From Modestobacter excelsi (GTDB taxonomy: Bacteria; Actinomycetota; Actinomycetes; Mycobacteriales; Geodermatophilaceae), in contig NZ_SJEX01000024.1 of NCBI RefSeq assembly GCF_005930495.1, forward strand, positions 1-55,299: 55,299 nucleotides of DNA, read 5' to 3'. The notes under the pieces are model-generated. The model worked only from the letters and a program-made list of their open reading frames with translations. It ran no database searches and was not told the origin of the DNA. Below are positions 34,021 to 42,359 of this stretch, in pieces; the first letter of the stretch is position 1, and every line of letters begins with the position of its first letter. Position numbers and translations under genes: made by a program.

Positions 34021-35334
34021 TCAGGATGTGGACGTGTCGCTCAGGAAGCGCAGAGCGGTGATGCTGGGCAGGAAGAAGTACTCACCGCCGCGCACGGTGA
34101 CGAAGCGGGGGAGTGATCGGTACCGGCGCGGGAGGGGCCGTCCCTGCACGGTGAAGTCACCGGCGCCCGGCCCGGCGATCGGGTCCGGTTCGTTCCGCAG
34201 CCCGTCGAAGCGCGGCGAGTTGATCCACTCCCGCTGCACGAACTCGTACTGGCGTTCGATGCTCGCGTTGAGGAAGACGCCGATCAACCCGCGGTCCGCC
34301 CCGTCGTCGGGTCGTGCGTCCTCGAGCGCCGGGCCGTACGGCAGACCCCGGCGCACGAGCAGGTGACGGCGTTGCGCGATCGACCCCGTCCGGGGGAGCG
34401 CGCGGCGCACGTGCGCCGCCCGGGGACAGCGGTAACCGCGCGCGTCGTCGGCGTAGTCGAAGGCGTTGTTCCGCTGTGGGTCGGTCGCCAGCTCGGCGTC
34501 GTCGGCGTCTCCGGTCAGCGTCAGCGGTGCCCCGCTGGGCCAGCGGCCCATGAGCTTGGCGGCGAGGAGGTCGGGGTCCGCCCTCCCGTTGTCGCGGAGG
34601 AAGCCGCGGAACGCGGGGACGTCCTGGGCCAGCTTGCGGTAGACGGCGTAGGTGCCGTTGCGGCCGAGCTCATCGGGCGTGGTCAGGCGTACGGCGCCCA
34701 GCTCGTCGGGGTGGCCGAGCAGGAACTCGCCCGCAGCCACCGGTTGGCGCCCCGGGGTGTCCGCCAACCCGCTGCCGCTCAGCACCGGCTGCGAGATGCC
34801 GTCGCGGAAGCCGAAGTGCTCCCGCCCCGCGCGCGTGCCCCCGAGCGCGTCGGCGCGCTCCGTGCCGACGGCCTCCAGCCCACCGACCGCGGCCCGCTCG
34901 CCGAAGGCGCGGACCTGCCGGTCGAGCAGTTGCTCGTCGTGCGCGAACAGCATGAGCAGGGCGTGCACCCCGCGGTCGGCGAAGGGAGGCACCGGCTGCC
35001 AGTGGTCGGGAAGGTCCTCGTCGACGTCCCTCAGCGCGGTGGCGGCGCGTGCGGCCATGCCCTGGCGGAAGTCGTCCGGGAAGCTGGCGAGGGACTCCGC
35101 CGGCAAGCCGAGCGCCTCGAGGCCGGGGAAGGTGAGGCCCACGTTGGCGCACCACGCCGGGGTGGCGTCCCACTCGAGCGCGGTGGTGACCGGCTCGACC
35201 AGGCCGGCCAGCCACGCACGTGCCGCGCGGGCGTCGGTGAACCGGTGGAACAGGTACGCGGCGTGGGGCATGCGGTAGCCCCTCAGCACCAGTCCCTGGA
35301 TGTCGCCGAGGTCCAGGGCGGTGGTCGTCTGCAT
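34021..35334 (-). CDS. Dyp-type heme peroxidase
   Basis: A 437-residue dye-decolorising-type peroxidase. The diagnostic distal motif is HFGFRDGISQPVLSGSGLAD (the G-x-x-D-G motif, Asp acting as acid-base). The proximal heme-ligand His is in CPRAAHVRRALPRTGS. The start DLGDIQGLVLRGYRMPHAAY and the ending FFLPSITALRFLSD match the COG2837 family. There is no Tat signal, so it probably works in the cytoplasm or is carried by a partner. ATG at 35334 lies 5 nt after the TAG of the upstream gene. It lies between an orphan protein and a large P450, so an oxidative biosynthetic or protective step using peroxide is likely. Confidence 0.9.
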   Translation of the reverse strand: MQTTTALDLGDIQGLVLRGYRMPHAAYLFHRFTDARAARAWLAGLVEPVTTALEWDATPAWCANVGLTFPGLEALGLPAESLASFPDDFRQGMAARAATALRDVDEDLPDHWQPVPPFADRGVHALLMLFAHDEQLLDRQVRAFGERAAVGGLEAVGTERADALGGTRAGREHFGFRDGISQPVLSGSGLADTPGRQPVAAGEFLLGHPDELGAVRLTTPDELGRNGTYAVYRKLAQDVPAFRGFLRDNGRADPDLLAAKLMGRWPSGAPLTLTGDADDAELATDPQRNNAFDYADDARGYRCPRAAHVRRALPRTGSIAQRRHLLVRRGLPYGPALEDARPDDGADRGLIGVFLNASIERQYEFVQREWINSPRFDGLRNEPDPIAGPGAGDFTVQGRPLPRRYRSLPRFVTVRGGEYFFLPSITALRFLSDTSTS

Positions 35335-35339
35335 CGGCG

Positions 35340-35861
35340 CTACTCGTTGAGCGTGTCCAACAGGGCCGACCAGGCCTGCTTGAGCCGCAGCGCGCTCTTG
35401 ACGTCGCGCACGGTGGCCGTGGGGTAGGCCCGGTAGTACACGTCCGGTGGGAGCTCGCGCGACCGGATGAAGGCTTTGAACGCCTCGATGTCCGTGGAGC
35501 CGCCGGCCGGCCAGCCCTCGCAGTTGGAGTAGATCGCGTCGAAGGACTCCGCTGCATCCGAGGCGAACTGCTCGATGTAGGTGTCCCACGGAGGGTCGTA
35601 GTTGCTCGCGAAGAGCAGGCTCCCCCCGTCCGCGTCGTCGGGCAGGACCACCCACCGGGCGAAGTGCACCGTGCCGATGGTGTCCAAGGGGCTGGGCCCG
35701 CCGGCCGCGATCCGCCGGCCCACCTGGGCCAGGACCTGCTGCAACTGCTGCCGGCGTCCCGGGATGATCCGGGCGATCGCGTTGAGTGCCTGAGTGCCCT
35801 CGGCCAGCGGCGAGGGTGCTTGGGCCACGGCGTCCTCGGCCGTTCGCGGGATGGTCGTCAC
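35340..35861 (-). CDS. Protein of unknown function leading the redox operon
   Basis: A 173-residue protein, first in the minus-strand operon with the Dyp peroxidase. The core GTVHFARWVVLPDDADGGSL, followed by LFASNYDPPWDTYIEQFASD and AIYSNCEGWPAGG, resembles a ferredoxin-like alpha-beta domain that I have seen beside Dyp-type peroxidases, but I cannot name the family. The predicted start is GTG at 35861 (reading VTTIPRTAEDAV), with AGAGGAG just upstream. A triple GTGAC box on the minus strand (35970-35996) gives a leader of about 85 nt. Tight spacing to the peroxidase (5 nt) suggests the two products work together. Confidence 0.7.
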   Translation of the reverse strand: MTTIPRTAEDAVAQAPSPLAEGTQALNAIARIIPGRRQQLQQVLAQVGRRIAAGGPSPLDTIGTVHFARWVVLPDDADGGSLLFASNYDPPWDTYIEQFASDAAESFDAIYSNCEGWPAGGSTDIEAFKAFIRSRELPPDVYYRAYPTATVRDVKSALRLKQAWSALLDTLNE

Positions 35862-35953
35862 GGGACGCTCCTCTGGGTGGACATCCGGGATCGCGATGGG
35901 CGCGGCGGTCTCGGTGCCGCGCACGGTGGGGCTGAGCTGTACCGCAGGTGCGC

Positions 35954-35996
35954 AGTCTCGCGAGTCGCCGTCAGCGCGATGTCACGGCGGCGTCAC
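35954..35996 (-). promoter_or_regulatory. Triple GTGAC 11-bp direct-repeat box with -10 (minus strand)
   Basis: On the minus strand GTGAC units begin at 35996 and 35985, with CTGAC at 35974, all 11 bp apart. GAGACT follows after 10 nt (35959-35954). It should drive the five-gene operon 35861-29970. Confidence 0.8.
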
Positions 35997-36090
35997 CGGA
36001 CGGTCTCTCTGCCACCTCCCTGGGCCTCGTCGAGTCGGTGGGCCGGGTGCCGACGCGGGGAGGTCGGCGAGCGTCGTCCGTGCCTCGGCG

Positions 36091-36122
36091 GTGACAGCCC
36101 GGTGACGAGCGCTGCGTTGGCT
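36091..36122 (+). promoter_or_regulatory. GTGAC 11-bp direct-repeat box with -10
   Basis: GTGAC at 36091 and 36102, then TTGGCT at 36117-36122 after 10 nt. It is divergent from the triple box 95 nt to the left, so one regulator could switch both redox operons together. The ATG of the next gene is at 36157. Confidence 0.8.
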
Positions 36123-36156
36123 GGCGTCGCTCACCGACCACCCGAGGGCAGCCGTC

Positions 36157-37812
36157 ATGAACAGATTTCTCCAGGTCAAGCAGATCCTCGATGACGCCGT
36201 CGGCGGCGCGGGGAGCCCCGTGGGTGGGCCGCACCGCGCTTTCTGGCGCAACCAGACACGCGACCAGTTCATGGCCTTCAAGATCTTCGGCCTGCCGATC
36301 GTCACACTCGGCGACGGCGCCGGCTCCAACCTGGTGAAGGCGCTGCGCGGCGAGAACCCCTTCGGCCAGGACATCGGCACCCCCGGCGCCACCTTCCGCC
36401 GCATGCCCGCCGGCCGGCCGCCGGTGGCCGGCGAGCTGATCGACGTCATCACGACCTGGATCGACGACGGCTGCCCGGAGGAGGTCGGGGAGATCGGCGG
36501 GATCGAGGCGTCGGTCGAGGGGGCGCCGTCGGGCCGCGCGTTCCTCATCGTCCCCGCGGCCGGCACCCCGGTCCCAGGCCGGTTGACACTGCGGACCGTG
36601 GACGGCTCCCAGGGTGACGTCGTCGTCCGCGTGCAGTCGGGCAGCGGCGCCGGCGTTCACGTCGATCCCGCCACGGTCCACGCGTCAGCGGTGGCCACCG
36701 AGGTCACCGTGACGGCCACCTCACCCAGCGCAGCGGTCAACGACACGACGATCGAGGTGGTCCAGGGCACGACCGTCCTGGCGTCCATCGCGCTCACCGC
36801 GGTCGCCCGCCCGGCCGTCCGGTTCCGGGGGACCTTCCAGTGCCGGCTCCCGACCGATCCCGACCCGTTCGACCACCCCTGGGGGGAGAACTCGAGCTTC
36901 GGCGTCTTCGCCGTCCAGGGACCCGATCCCGATCATCCCGACGAACCCCCGCTCGACCGCGTCGTGCGCTTCCACGACGGTGTCGCCCTGCGCCCCTTCT
37001 GCGATCCCATCGGGGTCGACGTCACGTCGATCGAGGCCCGGGTGGGGGACGAGACGGTGCAGTTCGACGTCGGGGACCCGGTGATCGGGCTGCCGGTCCG
37101 GCTGGGATCGGCCTGCGTGTTCGACGGCCGGAACCGTACCTTCGCACCGGACGGCTTCGAGCCGATCGCCGAGTTCCGGCTCGAGCTGGGCACCGTGTAC
37201 GCCGGCGCGTCTGCTCCCGCAGTGCCCCGACCCTCACCGGCCGACCCTCCCGGCTCCACCGCGCCCTACGCCAACGGGGTCGTCCTGACCGATGCCGACC
37301 CCTCGGCCGACGGTCCGGGCGACTTCGGCATCCCCGCCGCCACGTGGGCGGAGAACGCGTGGAACACGATCGCGGTCAAGTTGTCCCGGCTCGTCGCGCA
37401 GCAGCCGGCCGACGAGCGCTCCACCCGCATCCGCGACCGTCGCATCCAGGAGCACACCGACACCCGGCCCGGCCACGGCCTCGACGCCATCGCCACTCCG
37501 CTGCAGTTCATGGAGCGCTACACCGGCCTCATCGACCGGGAGGTCGTGGTCGCGTCGCCGCGCCACGGGGCGCTTGCCTTCCTCGCCGACCTGCCGGCCG
37601 TCCGCTTCACCGCCGACTTCCTGGCCTTCGACACCGACTGCCAGATCGGCCGGGTGACGGGCACGCTCGACGCGCCGGAGCTGTCGAGCGGACCTGCCGT
37701 CCCGCCGAGCGTGACGACCGAGGCCGCCCCAGGCCGGGCGGCGGCCCCGCAACGGGGTCCGCAGCCGGCCGCGCAGGAGGGCCTGCGCCGGGTCCCGCTG
37801 GACCAGCAGTGA
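36157..37812 (+). CDS. Large protein of unknown function paired with ferritin-like gene
   Basis: A 551-residue protein I cannot assign to a named family. The N-terminal 110 residues (HRAFWRNQTRDQFMAFKIFG, then GSNLVKALRGENPFG, ATFRRMPAGRPPV and ITTWIDDGCPE) look like a conserved helical domain reminiscent of cytochrome-c-like modules but without a CxxCH heme site. Residues about 130-220 form a beta-sandwich-like stretch (GRLTLRTVDGSQGDVVVRVQ). The remainder is mixed alpha-beta and ends in an Ala/Pro/Gln-rich tail. No signal peptide. Its TGA overlaps the GTG of the ferritin-like gene, so the two are translationally coupled and probably form a complex or consecutive steps. Confidence 0.7.
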   Translation: MNRFLQVKQILDDAVGGAGSPVGGPHRAFWRNQTRDQFMAFKIFGLPIVTLGDGAGSNLVKALRGENPFGQDIGTPGATFRRMPAGRPPVAGELIDVITTWIDDGCPEEVGEIGGIEASVEGAPSGRAFLIVPAAGTPVPGRLTLRTVDGSQGDVVVRVQSGSGAGVHVDPATVHASAVATEVTVTATSPSAAVNDTTIEVVQGTTVLASIALTAVARPAVRFRGTFQCRLPTDPDPFDHPWGENSSFGVFAVQGPDPDHPDEPPLDRVVRFHDGVALRPFCDPIGVDVTSIEARVGDETVQFDVGDPVIGLPVRLGSACVFDGRNRTFAPDGFEPIAEFRLELGTVYAGASAPAVPRPSPADPPGSTAPYANGVVLTDADPSADGPGDFGIPAATWAENAWNTIAVKLSRLVAQQPADERSTRIRDRRIQEHTDTRPGHGLDAIATPLQFMERYTGLIDREVVVASPRHGALAFLADLPAVRFTADFLAFDTDCQIGRVTGTLDAPELSSGPAVPPSVTTEAAPGRAAAPQRGPQPAAQEGLRRVPLDQQ

Positions 37813-39206
37813 CCCGGGCCCGAGCGACCCGGCTCCTCCAGGTGCCCGACCTGGACGTCGGGCCGGCCGCCCGGGATCCAGCGACCGACGCGACTGCCAC
37901 GACGATCCCGAAGCCGCCTGAGCTGACGTGGTGGGACTGGGCCGTGTTCCTGCTGCACACGGCGGCGGAGGTCGAGCACGCCTTGATGACCCAGTACCTG
38001 TACGGCGCCTACTCCCTGGCCGACTCCGACTTCGCCGGACCGGAGGTACCGCCCGACGCGGCGCTCCGGACGGCGGCATGGCGCACCACCATCACCGCCA
38101 TCGCCCGGGAGGAGATGGGGCACCTGCTCACCGAGCAGAACCTGCTGCGGTTCATCGGCGGGCCCCTCAACCTCGAGCGGGAGGACTTCCCCTTCCGATC
38201 GGTGCTGTACCCGTTCCCCCTGACCCTGGAGCCGTTGAGCAGGACGTCCCTGGCCAAGTACGTCGCCGCGGAGATGCCCGCCGACCCCGACGAGGCGGAC
38301 ATCCCCGAGATCGTCGCCCGTGCGACCGGCGCCACGGGCGGGATGCGCCCCAACCGCGTCGGGGTCCTCTTCGACACGCTGATCGACGTCTTCTCCGATC
38401 CCGCGAAGCTCACCGACGCAGATCTGGACCCGGGCTCGGCAGCGGACCGGCAGGCCCGGCCGGAGGACTGGTTCGGGTTCGGTCGGCTCATCGTGCGGGC
38501 GGTGGCCACCCGTGCCGAGGCAGTCGCCGCCCTGCGGGCGGTCGGTGAACAGGGCGAGGGGGCCGCGCTGCCGTCGGTGGGCGAGCCGCTCGCCCACTTC
38601 CACCAGTTCCTCCGGATCTACCGCGAGTTCCCCGAGACCTCGGACGGCGAGGTGCCTGCCTGGGTGCCCGGGCGCGCCGTGCCCACCGACCCCACCACCG
38701 GCCCGCAGCCCGACGGCGACCCGACGGTGGAGCGCAACCGCATCAGCCACCCCGTCACGCGGACGTGGGCCCAGCTGTTCGACGTCCGGTACCGGATGCT
38801 GCTGGTCGACCTCGTCCATGCGCTGTCCCGGCCCGGTCCGCTCGTCGACGACGACGGCGCGCCCACCCCGCGCGGACACCTCCGGGACTGGGCGTTCCTC
38901 CAGATGCGTGGTGAGGGGCTGTCGGGGATGCGCGGCATCGCCCGACTGCTGACCACGCGACCGGCCAAGGCCGACCCCGCACCCGGCGATCCGGCGTGCG
39001 CGGGCCCACCGTTCGAGCTGCCGTACTCGCTCGCGATCCCCGACGACGAGCACAGCCGCTGGCGGCTGCACCTCAGCTTGCTGGACAGCTCGGCACGGCT
39101 GACCGAGGACCTCGCCGCGGCCGGTGAGACCGGGGACCTGCTCGACGAGCTCACCCGCGTCGACGCCGCCGCGCGGGCCGTGGTCGAGTCGTTGCTGATC
39201 GCATGA
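37809..39206 (+). CDS. Ferritin-like protein of the VioB/RebD (iminophenyl-pyruvate dimer synthase) type
   Basis: A 465-residue protein. The domain begins WWDWAVFLLHTAAEVEHALM followed by TQYLYGAYSLAD and later TTITAIAREEMGHLLTEQNL with LLRFIGGPLNLEREDFPF. The E-x-E-H and E-E-M-G-H patterns are metal-ligand helices of the ferritin-like domain found in VioB and RebD, which couple oxidised tryptophan-derived imines in violacein and rebeccamycin synthesis. The stand-alone form here lacks the large extra domains of VioB. A metal-dependent oxidative or coupling reaction is likely; substrate unknown. GTG start at 37809 overlaps the previous stop. It is followed by a VTT membrane gene overlapping as ATGA. 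Confidence 0.8.
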   Translation: MTRARATRLLQVPDLDVGPAARDPATDATATTIPKPPELTWWDWAVFLLHTAAEVEHALMTQYLYGAYSLADSDFAGPEVPPDAALRTAAWRTTITAIAREEMGHLLTEQNLLRFIGGPLNLEREDFPFRSVLYPFPLTLEPLSRTSLAKYVAAEMPADPDEADIPEIVARATGATGGMRPNRVGVLFDTLIDVFSDPAKLTDADLDPGSAADRQARPEDWFGFGRLIVRAVATRAEAVAALRAVGEQGEGAALPSVGEPLAHFHQFLRIYREFPETSDGEVPAWVPGRAVPTDPTTGPQPDGDPTVERNRISHPVTRTWAQLFDVRYRMLLVDLVHALSRPGPLVDDDGAPTPRGHLRDWAFLQMRGEGLSGMRGIARLLTTRPAKADPAPGDPACAGPPFELPYSLAIPDDEHSRWRLHLSLLDSSARLTEDLAAAGETGDLLDELTRVDAAARAVVESLLIA

Positions 39207-39844
39207 CGCGCCGGTACGCGACGGCCGTCGCCGTCGTCGCCGGCATCTCCCTCGGCGGCTTCGTCCTCGCCGAGGCGCTCCACCTGCCCTGGGCAGCCAC
39301 CGCACCGTCGCTGGGGACGTCGGCCGCGCCGATCGCGGCGGTGCTCGGGGTGGGCATGCTCGTGGGTGATGCGGTGCTCCCCGTGCCCTCCAGCCTGGTC
39401 ATGGTGGCGCTGGGCAGCACCTTCGGCCTGGTGGGAGGCAGGGTCCTCGGACTGGTGGGCAAGGTCGGCGGAGCCCTGGTGGGATTCGCCATCGGGCGGC
39501 AGCTCGCGGGCTCGGCCCCGCCGCCGGACGGAGAGCGGGCGGCCCGGCTGCTGCGCCGCTGGGGCGCCGTCGCCGTCACCGTGAGCCGCCCGGTACCGGT
39601 CCTCAGCGAGACCGTCGCCGTCCTCGCCGGGATGTCGACGATGAGCTGGCAGCGGGCCGGGGTCGCCGCGACAGCCGGGTCCCTGCCCGAGGCGGCGTTG
39701 TTCTCCTGGGCCGGGGCCAGTGCCGGCGGCGGCGGCGGCGGGATCGTCATCTGGCTCGCCCTCGTCCTGACCGCATCGGCGGTCTGGGCCGTCGACCATC
39801 GCCGCGCGTCCGCAGGTCGGCGGGCCGCGTTGACGGAACGGTGA
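39203..39844 (+). CDS. VTT/TVP38-like small membrane protein (DedA superfamily)
   Basis: A 213-residue hydrophobic protein with about five membrane segments. GDAVLPVPSSLVMVALGSTF and the following GLVGGRVLGLVGKVGGALVG with FAIGR resemble the core of SNARE-associated/DedA-like (VTT) proteins, and RWGAVAVTVSRPVPVLSETV, then AVLAGMSTMS, is the conserved re-entrant motif. Members flip or transport lipids or keep membrane proton balance. Its ATG overlaps the stop of the ferritin-like gene (ATGA). The last gene of the plus-strand redox operon; its end overlaps the next promoter box at 39830. Confidence 0.75.
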   Translation: MTRRYATAVAVVAGISLGGFVLAEALHLPWAATAPSLGTSAAPIAAVLGVGMLVGDAVLPVPSSLVMVALGSTFGLVGGRVLGLVGKVGGALVGFAIGRQLAGSAPPPDGERAARLLRRWGAVAVTVSRPVPVLSETVAVLAGMSTMSWQRAGVAATAGSLPEAALFSWAGASAGGGGGGIVIWLALVLTASAVWAVDHRRASAGRRAALTER

Positions 39845-39862
39845 CGGCGCGGCTGCCAGGCT
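39830..39862 (+). promoter_or_regulatory. GTGAC-type 11-bp direct-repeat box with -10
   Basis: TTGAC at 39830 and GTGAC at 39841, then CAGGCT at 39857-39862 after 11 nt. The box overlaps the last codons of the VTT gene. Transcription would start about 25 nt before the ATG at 39893. Confidence 0.7.
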
Positions 39863-39892
39863 CGGCGGGCATCCGGGTCCGTCCCGCGCCCG

Positions 39893-42355
39893 ATGAGGGC
39901 CCGGGCCGCCGACTCCGCCCAGGACAAGGCATCCGCCTGCACGGTCTGCCCGCGCGTCGGAGAGGACGGCCCGTTGATCACCGTGGACTTCCGCTACCTG
40001 ACCGGGATCAGGAGGCCGGTGTTCCGGAACGCCCGGCTCACCGGGGACTGGAACGGTTGGACCGAGATCCCGATGGCCGAGGTCGTCGCCGACGACGGCT
40101 GCCCGGGGTTTTCCGCGACGGCGGAGTTCGACGACGCGGAGGCGGGGCGGACGATCCGGTGGGGCGTTCGTCTCGACGGCCCGACGGGAGCCAACGTCTG
40201 GGGTGTCCCGACCGAGGGTGCCGGTACCGACCCGGACGAGCGGCTGTGCGCGGTCCACCTCCCCGAGGCGGGTCGGCAGCTCGAGGCCCGGTACCACCTG
40301 ACCTGGGGGCGGCGCCTCGGCGCCCAGAAGGTCGTGCACGACGGCGCGGGGGACCCGGGGGCACGTTTCGCTGTGTGGGCGCCGAACGCCCGCACGGTCG
40401 ACGTCGTCTTCGGGCGGCGCGACCGTGGCTACATCGGGGACGACGGATCCGGCACGGACCCCGCCATGCCCACGCTCCCGCTCTCGGCGGGGCCGGACGG
40501 GGTCTGGCAGAGCGCGCCTCAACCGGGGTTCGGCCGGTTCTCGGGCGCGCCCTACATGTTCCGCATCGAGAACGCCGAAGGCCAGGTCCGCTACCGCACC
40601 GACATCTACTCCCGGTGGCAGGCCGGGCGCGGTGCCACCGACCCGGCCGGCGGCGCGTGGGACGGCGATCCCCGGACACTCGACGGAACGGTCAGCTGCA
40701 GCGTGGTCATCGATCCAGACCTGGTCCGCGAGGAGTTCGAGCCGACGACCGCGCCGCCATTGCTCCTCGCAGACGACGACTTCTGGAGGGACGAGTTCAC
40801 GCCGGGTCCACCGGTGCCGACCCGGATCGAGGACCTGGTCATCTACGAGCTGCACGTGGGCGCACTCGGCTACCCCCGCCGGGGGCCCGGCACGCTGGCG
40901 GATGCGATGCGGCTCCTGGACCAGCTGGCCGAGCTGGGGGTGACGGCGGTCGAGGTCATGCCCCTGGCGGAGTTCTCCGGCGACCTGGCCTGGGGCTACG
41001 GCGCCACCCACCACTTCGCGATCGAGTCCAGCTCCGGCGGCCGGGACAAGTACAAGCACTTCGTCCGCGAATGTCATCGTCGCGGTGTCGCCGTCATCCA
41101 GGACGTCGTCTACAACCACTTCGACCAGACGGCCGGGCGGGCGGAGTGGCAGTACGACTCGTCGGCGCCCGAGGACAACATCTACTACTGGTACGAGGGG
41201 CGGAGCACCGACTACCCGGATCCCCGGGGCGGCTACCTGGAGAACGGGTCCTCCGGCGACGCGCCTCGCTACTGGGCGGAGCCGGTGCGGCGGCTGTTCA
41301 TCAGCAGCGCGGTGCAGCTGGTCGAGGAGTTCCACGTCGACGGGCTGAGGGTGGACCTGACCCAGGCGATCCACCAGGACAACGCCCGGCGGGCGGACAA
41401 GAGGAGCGTGGGCAGCGCCAACCTGTTCGGGCAGAGGCTCCTCCGCGAGTGGAGTCGAACGCTCCGGATGGTGCGCCCGTCGGTGCTGCTCATCGCCGAG
41501 GACCACAGTGGTTGGCCGGCTGTCACCCAGAGCCCCGACGTAGGTGGACTGGGGTTCGACGCGACGTGGTTCGCGGACTTCTACCACCACCTCATCGGCG
41601 ACTCCGACATGGCCGGGGGAAAGGCCCGGCTGCTGCGGGAAGCCGGCGCGGGCGGCGACGGTCCCCTCCGGGTGGCGGACTTCGCCGGACAACTCTGGCT
41701 CACCCAGTACGACAAGATCGTTTACTCAGAGTCCCACGACGAGGCCGGCAACGCGGGGGGCTCCGCGCGCACCAGCAGAGTGGCCGTGGGGAACGCGCCG
41801 CTGTGGGGTGCTACCCGGGACTACGCAGAGGCGCGCTGCCGAGTCGTCGCCGGCCTCTCGCTGCTGTCCGCCGGGACGCCGATGTTCTTCATGGGCGAAG
41901 AGGTCGTGGCCCAGCGCTCCTACCGGTACGACAACATCGACGACAGCAAGGAGGACCTGCACGGCGAGCGAGTCGCAGCCGGTGCCACGATGTTCCGCTG
42001 CTACCAGGACCTCATCCGCCTGCGGCGAGCGAACACAGCGGTCCGGTCCCAACACATGGACGTCGTGCACGTCGATGACGCGAGCCGGGTGATCGCCTTC
42101 ACGAGGAGGGCCGGTGAGAGCGAGGTCCTCGTCGTGGCCAGCATGAACAACCATCCCTTCCTCGACGGCTACGACATCCAGGTCGATCCCGGACGACTAC
42201 CGGCCGGGATGTGGCAGGAGATCTTCAACAGCGACTCGCACCTCTACGGCGGCAACGACGTCGGCAACTTCAGCACGGCCGTGCCGGTCACTGCAGGTCG
42301 GTTGCGGCTGCGGCTACCGGCCAACGGCCTGCTGGTCCTGCAGCGGCGTCCCTGA
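39893..42355 (+). CDS. GH13 alpha-amylase-family enzyme, glucan branching enzyme-like
   Basis: An 820-residue protein. An early TGDWNGWTEIPM segment and a following CBM48-like domain (ARFAVWAPNARTVDVVFGRR) precede the catalytic barrel. Barrel motifs are VVYNHFDQ (region I), FHVDGLRVDLTQAIH (region II with nucleophile Asp), LLIAEDHSGW (region III with catalytic Glu) and VYSESHDEAGNAGG (region IV with His-Asp). The YELHVGALGYPRRGPGTLAD start resembles GlgB and trehalohydrolase (TreZ) enzymes. Branching enzyme is most likely, TreZ-like hydrolysis possible. The ATG at 39893 lacks a clear ribosome site; a TTG at 39975 after GGAGAGGA is an alternative start. It lies under a GTGAC-repeat promoter. 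Confidence 0.85.
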   Translation: MRARAADSAQDKASACTVCPRVGEDGPLITVDFRYLTGIRRPVFRNARLTGDWNGWTEIPMAEVVADDGCPGFSATAEFDDAEAGRTIRWGVRLDGPTGANVWGVPTEGAGTDPDERLCAVHLPEAGRQLEARYHLTWGRRLGAQKVVHDGAGDPGARFAVWAPNARTVDVVFGRRDRGYIGDDGSGTDPAMPTLPLSAGPDGVWQSAPQPGFGRFSGAPYMFRIENAEGQVRYRTDIYSRWQAGRGATDPAGGAWDGDPRTLDGTVSCSVVIDPDLVREEFEPTTAPPLLLADDDFWRDEFTPGPPVPTRIEDLVIYELHVGALGYPRRGPGTLADAMRLLDQLAELGVTAVEVMPLAEFSGDLAWGYGATHHFAIESSSGGRDKYKHFVRECHRRGVAVIQDVVYNHFDQTAGRAEWQYDSSAPEDNIYYWYEGRSTDYPDPRGGYLENGSSGDAPRYWAEPVRRLFISSAVQLVEEFHVDGLRVDLTQAIHQDNARRADKRSVGSANLFGQRLLREWSRTLRMVRPSVLLIAEDHSGWPAVTQSPDVGGLGFDATWFADFYHHLIGDSDMAGGKARLLREAGAGGDGPLRVADFAGQLWLTQYDKIVYSESHDEAGNAGGSARTSRVAVGNAPLWGATRDYAEARCRVVAGLSLLSAGTPMFFMGEEVVAQRSYRYDNIDDSKEDLHGERVAAGATMFRCYQDLIRLRRANTAVRSQHMDVVHVDDASRVIAFTRRAGESEVLVVASMNNHPFLDGYDIQVDPGRLPAGMWQEIFNSDSHLYGGNDVGNFSTAVPVTAGRLRLRLPANGLLVLQRRP

Positions 42356-42359
42356 CGGC

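Noticed and set aside
38618-41692. A 1024-codon open frame on the minus strand
   Set aside because: It lies antisense to the ferritin-like, VTT and GH13 genes, whose family motifs are clear on the plus strand. The translation is Arg/Pro/Gly-rich and matches no family; long antisense frames are common at this GC content.
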